A stretch of DNA of 64,000 bases from Saccopteryx bilineata (lineage: Eukaryota; Chordata; Mammalia; Chiroptera; Emballonuridae): positions 133,478,266 to 133,542,265 of the forward strand of contig NC_089491.1 in NCBI RefSeq assembly GCF_036850765.1, written 5' to 3'. Shown here in pieces: positions 57,408 through 64,000 of the stretch (positions within the stretch are counted from its first letter, which is position 1; each line of letters starts with the position of its first letter). The notes under the pieces were generated by a model that saw only the letters and a list, made by a program, of their open reading frames with translations, made no database searches and was not told the origin of the DNA. Made by a program: the position numbers and the translations under genes.

Positions 57408-57812
57408 CCCTATGCTGTAGTTTACATCCCTGTGAATATTTTGTAACTACCAATTTGTACTTAATCCCTTCACTATTTCACACATCTCCCTGAAACCCCT
57501 CCCACCTGGTAACTATCAAAATGTTCTCTGTATCTATGAGTCTGTTTCTTTTCTGCTTATTCATTTGTTTTGTAGATTCAATTGTTGATACGTATTTATT
57601 GCCATTTTATTGTTTACCTTTTTAAATCTTTTTTTTTTCTTTCTTAAAGAAGACCCTTTAACATTTCATGTAACACTGGTTTGGTGGTGGTGATGAATTC
57701 CTTTAGTTTTTCTTGTCTGGGAAGCTCTTTATATGTCTATTGATTCTAAATGATAGCTTTGCTGTGTAATCTTGGTTGTGGGTCCTTGCTTTTCATCATT
57801 TTTAATATTTCT

Positions 57813-58202
57813 TTTTTCTTTTTTTTCTTTTTTTTTTTTTGTATTTTTCTGAAGCTGGAAACGGGGAGGCAGTCAGACAGACTCCCGCATGCGCCCGACC
57901 GGGATCCACCCGGCATGCCCACCAGGGGGCGATGCTCTGCCCCTCCAGGTAGTCGCTCTGCCTCGACCAGAGCCACTCTAGCGCCTGGGGCAGAGGCCAA
58001 GGAGCCATCCCCAGCGCCCGGGCCCTCTTTGCTCCAATGGAGCCTTGGCTGCGGGAGGGGAAGAGAGAGACAGAGAGGAAGGAGAGGGGGAGGGGTGGAG
58101 AAGCAGATGGGCGCCTCTCCTGTGTGCCCCGGCCGGAAATCGGACCCGGGACTTCCGCACGCCAGGCCGATGCTCCACCACTGAGCCAACCGGCCAGGGC
58201 CA
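57813..58202 (-). mobile_element. Rhin-1-like SINE in ORF1
   Basis: 'tttttaatatttctt' at left and 'cttttaatatttctt' at right. Very close to the consensus end to end; the 145-158-codon frames here are SINE-derived. Confidence 0.95.
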
Positions 58203-58246
58203 CTTTTAATATTTCTTGCCACTCCCTTCTGGACTGCAAAGTTTCT

Positions 58247-58310
58247 TTCTTTTCTTTCTCTCCTTTTCTTCCTTTCTTTCCTCCTTTCTTTTTTTTTTTT
58301 TTTTTTTTGC
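58247..58310 (-). mobile_element. Tail-only retroinsertion
   Basis: Sixty-four bp of C/T ending in (T)18-gc, bounded by exact 'ctgcaaagtttct' at 58234-58246 and 58311-58323. On the - strand this is an impure poly-A with almost no body. Confidence 0.85.
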
Positions 58311-58779
58311 CTGCAAAGTTTCTATTGAAAAATCAGCTAACAGTCTTATGAGAGCTCCCTTGTAGGTAACCAACTGCTTTTCTCTTGCTGCTTTTAGGAT
58401 TCTCTTTGTCTTTGCCCTTTGGCATTTTCATTATATGTTCTTTGTGTAGGCCTCTTTGGGTTCATGTTCTTTGGGATTCTCTGCACTTCCTGGATTTATA
58501 TGTTTATTTCCTTCACCAGATTAGGGAAGTTTTCCATCATTATTTTTTCACATAGGTTTTCAATTCCTTGCTCTGTCTCTTCCCCTTCTGGCACCCTCAT
58601 CATGCAAATAATGGTATACTTGAAGTTGTCCCAGAGGCTCCGTACACTATCCTCATTCGTTTAGATTTTTTCTTTTTGCTGTTCTAATTGGGTATATTCT
58701 GCTTTCTTATCTTCTAAATCTCTAATTTGATCCTCTGCTTCATCTACTCCAGTGTTGATTCCTTGTAATGTGTTCTTTT

Positions 58780-58941
58780 TTAATAAGATTCTATTTCTTG
58801 AGTTTTAGAGAGAAAGGTAGGGAACAGAGCAGGAAGCATCAACTTGTAGTTGCTTCTCGTATGTGCTTTGAGTGGGTTTTGAACTGGTGACCTCACTATT
58901 CCAGGTCAACACTTTATTGACTGCACCACTACAGGTTAGGC
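58780..58941 (-). mobile_element. Short tRNA-derived SINE in ORF1
   Basis: 'ttttttaataagattctatt' to 'ccactacaggttaggc'; flanks 'taatgtgttctttt' and 'taatgtatttttc'. Confidence 0.87.
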
Positions 58942-60019
58942 TATAATGTATTTTTCATTCCAGTTCATGCATTCTTCATTTCTGACTGGTTCTTTTTTGT
59001 TTTCTAGTTCCATTTTTGTTTCCTATCTCTTTGGTGAAGTTCTAAGTTCATCTACTCTTTCCCTAAGTTTATTGAACATCCTTATAACTAGTGTTTTGAC
59101 CTCTAAATCTAGTAGATTACTTCTCTGCATTTTGTTTCTCTTTTTTGGAGTTTTGCTCTGTCCTTTCATTTAGGATGTTTCTTTGTCTCCTCATTTTTGC
59201 AGCCTCCTTGTGTTTGTTTCTATTTTTTAGGTAGAGCTGCTATGTCTCTTGGGCTTGGTAGAGTGGCCTTATGTAGTAGATGTCCTACAGGGTTCAGTGG
59301 CATGGCTTCCCCATTCACCTGACTGGGCACTCCAGTCGCATTTTCCTCCCTACCCCCCATGGGTTGTGTACAACCTCCTGTTATAGTTGAGCCTTGAATG
59401 CTGTTGGCAAGTCACTGGGATTTACTCCAAGGCTGATTAGCTGCAAGGAGACTGCAAACACCATAGAGGATGAGCTGTGAGTGGGCCCACCCCACGGAGC
59501 AGGACTTACTTGAGCGGGGCTCTGGTGCCACTAAGTCCTCACCTTAAGTGTGTTGCCTGTGGAGGTGCTTCATGGTAGTTTGAAGCTATCTACCAGGTAT
59601 GCTGGCTCTGGAGCTTCCCAAGGAGTGCAGGCTAAGGTGAGCTGCCACCTGTGTTCTGCCTGAGCCACCCAGCATAAGCTACAAAGCGATCTGCAAATGG
59701 CTGGGCTTGGAGGTGCTCAGGAGAGACCAAACTGTGAACAAAAGCCAGCTGGGACAAATTAGCAAGAGATACAGGGCATATAAGCCAGATGCTGCCTGTT
59801 TCAGAAACTTTAGGAAAGTCTGAAGCATGAGCCAAGACAGGCCATTCGTATGGAAAAGCCACTGGAAATAGCTTGAGTGGGTCCAAAAGTTGGGTGGGGT
59901 GTGGTCTCAGGAAGTCACTAGGGCAGGGCAAACAGTGTTAGCCTGGTTGATGGAGTCTCAGATATGGTGCCCACCTGCTGGCTCTATGGGGGGTAAGAGC
60001 TCGAAAAAGAAACAATGGC

Positions 60020-60418
60020 GGCCCTGGCCGGTTGGCTCGGCGGTAGAGCGTAGGCCTGGAGTGAGGGGGACCTGGGTTCGATTCCCGGCCAGGGCACATA
60101 GGAGAAGGGCCCATTTGCTTCTCCACCCCCACCCCCTCCTTCCTCTCTGTCTCTCTCTTCCCTTCCCGCAGCCAAGGCTCCATTGGAGCAAAGATGGCCC
60201 GGGCACTGGAGATGGCTCCTTAGCCTCTGCCCCAGGCGCTAGAGTGGCTCTGGTCGAGGCAGAGCGACGCCCCGGAGGGGCAGAGCATCGCCCCCTGGTG
60301 GGCAGAGCGTTGCCCCTGGTGGGCGTGCCGGGTGGATCCCGGTCGGGCGCATGCGGGAGTCTGTCTGGCTGTCTCTCCCCATTTCCAGCTTCAGAAAAAT
60401 ACAAAAAAAAACAGAAAA
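60020..60418 (+). mobile_element. Rhin-1-like SINE, near full length
   Basis: Exact 16-bp duplication 'aaaaagaaacaatggc' at 60004-60019 and 60419-60434. Best preserved Rhin-1-like copy in the window: head 'ggccctggccggttggctcg', B-box-like 'ggttcgattcc', end 'cttcagaaaaatac'. Confidence 0.97.
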
Positions 60419-60611
60419 AAAAAGAAACAATGGCCTCTGCCAGCACTTCATTCTAGGAGAAAGCTGCCCTTCCAGCTCTCATCTTGTGTCCAGATAATTC
60501 GGTTCCTCCCATGTGTCCCTGGTGCCTTTCAAGCTTCTGTCCCAGCACTGGAGCTCAGAGTGAATGGGTTTGAGAAGGCCTGTGTACAAGCCTTTAAAGA
60601 GGATTGCCTGG

Positions 60612-61038
60612 GCCTGACCAGTGGTGGTGCAGTGAATAATGGGTCAACCTAGGGTGATGAAGTTCCAGGGTCAAAACTCCGAGGTTACTGGCTTGAGCAT
60701 AGGCTCATTCAGCTTAAGCATAGGCTCACCAGCTTGAGTGCAGAGTCACTGGCTTGAGCATGGGATCATTGACAAGATGTCATGGTCCCTGGCTTGAGCC
60801 CAAAGGTTGCTGGCTTGAAGCCCAAGGTCGCTGGTTTGAGCCCAAAGGTTGCTGGCTTGAAGCCCAAGGTCATTGGCTTGAGCAAGGGGTCACTGGCTTG
60901 GCTGGAGCCCCCTGGTCAAGGCATGTATGAAAAAGTAATCAATGAACAAATATTGATAAAATGCCACAACTACGAGTTGATGCTTCTCATCTCTCTCCCT
61001 TCCTGTCTGTCTCTTTTTCTCTCCCTCTTTAAAAAAAA
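60612..61038 (+). mobile_element. Ves-like long SINE with expanded internal repeats
   Basis: Head 'gcctgaccagtggtggtgca'. The inner block at 60780-60905 repeats 'gcttgagcccaaaggttgct' and 'gcttgaagcccaaggtc' units alternately, more than in other copies. Confidence 0.91.
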
Positions 61039-61210
61039 GGAATGCCTAGGATTCCAGCAGCCCTTTATCTCACTGAGCCACAATCCAGCTGTTTTTCACA
61101 GACAGAAGTTATGGGGATTTCTATTCCTGGTCCTGAAACTCTGGTCTAGGTGCCTGATATGGGGCTGGGACCTCTCACTACTGAGAAGGGGCCTCCATAA
61201 CCAAGATATA

Positions 61211-62210
61211 CAGTGGTGGGATTCAAACAATTTAACAACCGGTTCTCTGCCCTAATGACTGTTTTAAGTATAAAAAAATGATACACCCAAAGGTAGTTTA
61301 TTATTTCATGCATTTAATACTTAAATAAGAATAATTTAGATTATGTTATAAGAAAGACTCTTAAAATATTAAATACTACCTGACAAAAGAATAATAAAAC
61401 TGTTATTTAAGATATTTCCAATGGCAGCTTGTCACCTTCTGGTTGTTTGGCATTTTTTCTCTTTACGTTATATGTTTGTTTACTGAAGTAACAAACGTGA
61501 GGAAAAACATAGTATTTCATCAAAGGTATAACCAGTTTTATGAAGTGAATAAATAAATATTACAAGCCTAGTTCCATCAAATTATTTTTACCTATGGACA
61601 GAATAAACATTACTATGGGTGCTTAGAATATGCTGTTTACGCAGGTGAACGTTAAAAAAGAGTAAGGAGGCCCTGGCTGGTTGGCTCAGCAGTAGAGCGT
61701 TGGCCCGGCATGTGAAGTCCCAGGTTCGATTCCCAATCAAGGCACCCAGGAGAAGCGCCCATCTGCTTCTCCACCCTTCCCCCTCTCCTTTCTATCTGTC
61801 TCTCTCTTCCCCTCTCACAGCCAAGGCTCCATTGGAGCAAAGTTGGCCCAGGCACTGAGGACGGCTCCATGGCCTCCGCCTCAGGTGCTAGAATGGCTCC
61901 AGCCACAACGGAGCAACACCCTAGGTGAGCAGAGCCTTGTCCCTGGTGGGCATGCCGGGTGGATCCTGGTTGGGCGCATGCGGGAGTCTGACTGCCTCCT
62001 CACTTTAACTTCGGAAAAATACCAAAAAAAAAAAAAAAAAAGAGTAAGAAATATAAATTTGTGATTTCCACACTGGGCAGCTGCCCAGGCACCCACCTTA
62101 GAGAGAACCCTGATTAGAAATGCCATTTTAACAACCGTTTCGCCAAACTCAATGATAAATTAGGTATCAGTTCTGCCAAACCAGTGCAAACTGGCTGAAT
62201 CCCACCACTG
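61211..62210. mobile_element. hAT-type MITE (about 630 bp) holding a SINE
   Basis: 'cagtggtgggattcaaac' and 'ggctgaatcccaccactg' are inverted ends. The flanks 'aagatata' and 'gaaatatc' are at best a decayed 8-bp duplication. Inserted in the HAL1-like leader. Confidence 0.88.
61667..62034 (+). mobile_element. Rhin-1-like SINE inside the hAT MITE
   Basis: Flanks share 'aaaaaagagtaag'. Head 'ggccctggctggttggctca', end 'acttcggaaaaatacc' and (A)18. Confidence 0.95.
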
Positions 62211-62459
62211 GAAATATCCATTCTGATTTATGTTTACTCATGCATAAATGCGTGGGTGTAGGGCAAGCTCGTTTTGTGTCTCCACCCTTCCTACCAGTCT
62301 ACATGGGGCTTCTTTGTATCCTTAGTTGGAGGACTTCTGTTCAGCTAAATTTCAGGCAATCTTGAATGATGGTTGTTCTATAGTTTAAATTTTGATGTAG
62401 TTGTGGGAAGATAAGAATACCACATTTACTTACGCCACCATCTTGACCAGAAGTGGCGA

Positions 62460-62875
62460 GATGGCACACATTTTAAACTAAAATAGTTATCTTGCTTTTT
62501 GTTTTATACCTATACTTTCAGTATAACTTATTATTTCTTGAAAATTCTACTATGTTTTAATTTTTTCAGCCATATTTCATAAAATCAGACTAGGAATAAA
62601 TGCTTGATTAAAACTTCATTCAATGAAAAAGACACATCTGCCAAAAAAGTGTAGTTCAGACATGATGGTTGGTGGATATTTTTGTTTATGTTAACCAGTA
62701 AGACAAAAATGAAACAGTGAAGAAATATGTTGGAACATCATTTATGAATTGGAAAATAGTCAACACTAGAAGAATACTTCCTCAATTTTTTGTGCTCCTC
62801 ACAATGTCAAGGCCATAAATGTGACACATCTTTAATTCTATATTATCAACATTTTCTCCATAAGTCTACTGCCTA
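62460..62875. other. Spacer, nothing recognised
   Basis: AT-rich sequence upstream of the HAL1-like 5' end; no gene seen. Confidence 0.45.
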
Positions 62876-62877
62876 TT

Positions 62878-63030
62878 TTTGTAAATAAGGTTTTACTGGA
62901 ACATGACCACACACATTTTAAATGTAAGGGTTCTGAGTAGTTGTGACAAAGACTATACATGCTAGAAAGCCTAAAATATTTATTATTTGGCCATTTACAG
63001 AAAAAGTTGCAGATAACTGATCTAGAAAAT
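62878..63030 (+). repeat. Old non-autonomous hAT (Charlie-type) copy
   Basis: 'aaataaggttttactggaac', 'gttctgagtagttgtgacaa' and 'gccatttacagaaaaagttg' follow a common mammalian hAT MITE. Same family as the copy at 38.4 kb. Confidence 0.65.
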
Positions 63031-63034
63031 CAAC

Positions 63035-63387
63035 AAAACATAAACTAAGCCCTGATTTGTAGCATTTGCCTATTTCTATGGAACACTCCTGTGCAGCTAA
63101 TTCATGCTACAAATGTGACATCTCTGAACAGAGTTGGGAAGAGATGCATACATTATACAGCATTTCCATAATACAGAGAAACAACCCCAAAAGCAGAGTT
63201 ATTTGTAAAATTAAGTTAAAAAAAGAAGTGATGGGTTTTGAATATTTACCTGTTTTTAACATATTTAACTGTAAATTTTTTTAATTTTATTTTAATAGTG
63301 GTTATGCTTAGTAATTGGATTATAAAATCCATCCAAATTTAGCAATCGGCCTTGCAAACTCGTAAAAGCAAACTGAGTGTACTATTG
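63035..63387. other. Spacer, nothing recognised
   Basis: A 72-codon frame at 63066 has no recognisable feature. Confidence 0.45.
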
Positions 63388-63398
63388 ACTCTATTTTC

Positions 63399-63591
63399 TT
63401 TCTTTTTTTCAATTTTTCCATTGAGAGAAAGAGACAGGAAGGGAGAGAGGGAGAGAGAAGCATCAACTTGTTCCACTTAGTTGTATACATCATGGGTTTT
63501 CTGGTACGTGCTCCGACCAAAGATCAAACCCATGACCTCCGCACTCCAGGAGGATGCTCTCTGCACTGAGCAACCCGCCCAGGACCTGCTA
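63399..63591 (-). mobile_element. Short tRNA-derived SINE
   Basis: 'actctattttc' on both sides; 'caatttttccattgagagaa' to 'gagcaacccgcccagg'. Confidence 0.9.
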
Positions 63592-63720
63592 ACTCTATTT
63601 TCAAATGGGTATTAAGGGAGGCTTTGGGAGAGCAAGTAATTTGGCTAAGTTCGTAAGCGGCTGAGTCACGATTCAAATCTAGGCCCAAAACTCTGACTCA
63701 GGTTCGGCTTCTTGGTAAAT
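63592..63720 (+). repeat. MIR SINE relic
   Basis: 'caagtaatttggctaagttc' and 'gctgagtcacgattcaaatc' followed by 'ctctgactcaggttc' are the MIR 3' half. The SINE at 63.4 kb inserted at its left part. Confidence 0.75.
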
Positions 63721-64000
63721 AGGGCCAATATTGGCTTAAATTTTTTCTTTGTTTGTTTAATCTGCAGGGGAGGGCATATATTGCAGTAACTCTACATGCA
63801 AGGGAATGCATTTTCTGAAGCACCATCTTATATTGATATTGCATACTCGTTTACATTCCCATGTTGAATGCCAGTTTTGCTAGAGTCTTGATGCTTGACA
63901 CCTATCCAGAAATCAGTCTAGGCTGGATAGTTGAAGGAAGAAAGGAACAACTGGGTGGCCTATCCATCACCTGCTGTAGGAAATTTCTCTTCTTAAAAAA
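63721..64000. other. Right-edge spacer, nothing recognised
   Basis: No gene or named repeat before the window ends. Confidence 0.45.

Larger units (their letters stand above)
57644..59200 (-). pseudogene. L1-type ORF1 relic of the HAL1-like element
   Basis: L1 ORF1p is a trimeric RNA-binding chaperone. Reading the - strand, the last codons before the TAA at 57646-57644 resemble 'LKEFITTTKPVLHEMLKGLL', the usual ORF1 C-terminus. Upstream, pieces resembling 'NFPNLVKE', 'NPKRPT' and 'KDKE' follow the RNA-recognition and C-terminal domains. Further 5', the coiled-coil part (58.6-59.1 kb) is Gln/Glu/Lys rich. Three guests (57.8, 58.25 and 58.8 kb) and several stops break it. Confidence 0.82.
57020..62455 (-). 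mobile_element. HAL1-like half-LINE, apparently full length, with many guests
   Basis: Read on the - strand: a 5' leader starts near 62455 ('gccatctcgccacttctggt', 'tcaagatggtggcg'), continues through 61.05-61.21, 60.42-60.61 and 59.16-60.02 kb, then L1-type ORF1 (59.2-57.64 kb), whose stop is followed directly by a 3' tail (57.6-57.02 kb) of L1 type. No ORF2 lies between. L1 ORF1 plus tail without ORF2 is the definition of HAL1. Without guests the length is roughly 2.8 kb, near what I remember for HAL1. Guests: a hAT hairpin, five SINEs including one inside a hAT MITE, that hAT MITE, and a tail-only insertion. Confidence 0.82.

Noticed and set aside
57746..58239. Overlapping 144-158-codon frames on both strands, and similar ones at 19078-19576 and 59890-60456
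   Set aside because: All are translations of Rhin-1-like SINEs (P/R/G-rich, recurring 'AHRR', 'LLLHPS' wording wherever the SINE occurs). Not genes.
60020..60090. tRNA-gene-like A and B boxes (here and in every SINE)
   Set aside because: They are SINE heads: no complete cloverleaf or anticodon arm fit, followed by SINE bodies and target duplications.
1..64000. A previously undescribed multi-gene system
   Set aside because: No intact genes, conserved operon-like order or regulatory architecture is visible. The window is repeat-rich mammalian intergenic DNA with dead gene copies; interest lies in insertion structures.

Overview
The window looks like nuclear DNA from a bat, most likely a rhinolophoid (horseshoe or leaf-nosed) bat. 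The evidence is the repeat content. Dozens of copies of two tRNA-derived SINE types recur on both strands: a long type headed by 'ggccctggccggttggctcag' relatives and ending 'cttcagaaaaatac' (Rhin-1-like), and a short or long type headed 'gcctgacctgtggtggcgcag' (Ves-like). Family names are from memory of bat SINEs; no library search was possible. I found no intact protein-coding gene, no functional tRNA or rRNA gene, no CRISPR array and no prokaryotic operon.

Layout. 1-4.3 kb: the decayed 3' end of a gammaretrovirus-like ERV (env transmembrane region), then a broken FAM186A exon on the + strand that ends at a plausible splice donor, so probably the real locus decaying rather than a retrocopy. 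4.4-5.8 kb: a hAT element with an exact 8-bp target duplication and a readable transposase C-terminus. 6-16 kb: SINEs, L1 pieces, an RPS8 retrocopy (- strand, 11.2-11.9 kb) whose tail side is a 320-bp polypyrimidine tract, a solo LTR inside a SINE, a hAT MITE with a SINE inside, and an OCIAD1 retrocopy fragment (- strand, 14.4-14.7 kb). 16.1-16.9 kb: a full-length ZNRD2 (SSSCA1) retrocopy with an 18-bp target duplication and a triplicated 63-bp segment. 17-21.9 kb: an ancient non-LTR retrotransposon with a YADD reverse-transcriptase motif, broken up by a nest of SINE, hAT element, second SINE and a 1.6-kb solo LTR.

22-50 kb: mostly L1 3' ends of several ages, each broken by SINEs, including a 5'-inverted (twin-primed) L1 at 31.1-31.5 kb and a chimeric SINE at 46.4 kb. 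50.2-51.6 kb: a Tigger-like element holding a SINE and a mariner-like element, which itself holds a hAT-like MITE; a related mariner copy at 56.6 kb preserves the empty site. 53.2-54.1 kb: L2. 57.0-62.5 kb: a HAL1-like half-LINE on the - strand, apparently full length (5' leader, ORF1, 3' tail, no ORF2), carrying at least eight later insertions, including a 186-bp hAT-like element whose core is a perfect 72-bp inverted repeat.

The sequences do not form a pathway or operon. What links them is insertion order: intact target-site duplications allow most nests to be read as a relative history. The strongest observations are therefore structural: the perfect hairpin, the paralogous empty site, the layered LTR/hAT/SINE nest, the twin-primed L1, a tail-only retroinsertion, the SINE chimera and the repeat-expanded ZNRD2 retrocopy. 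I did not find a new multi-gene system.
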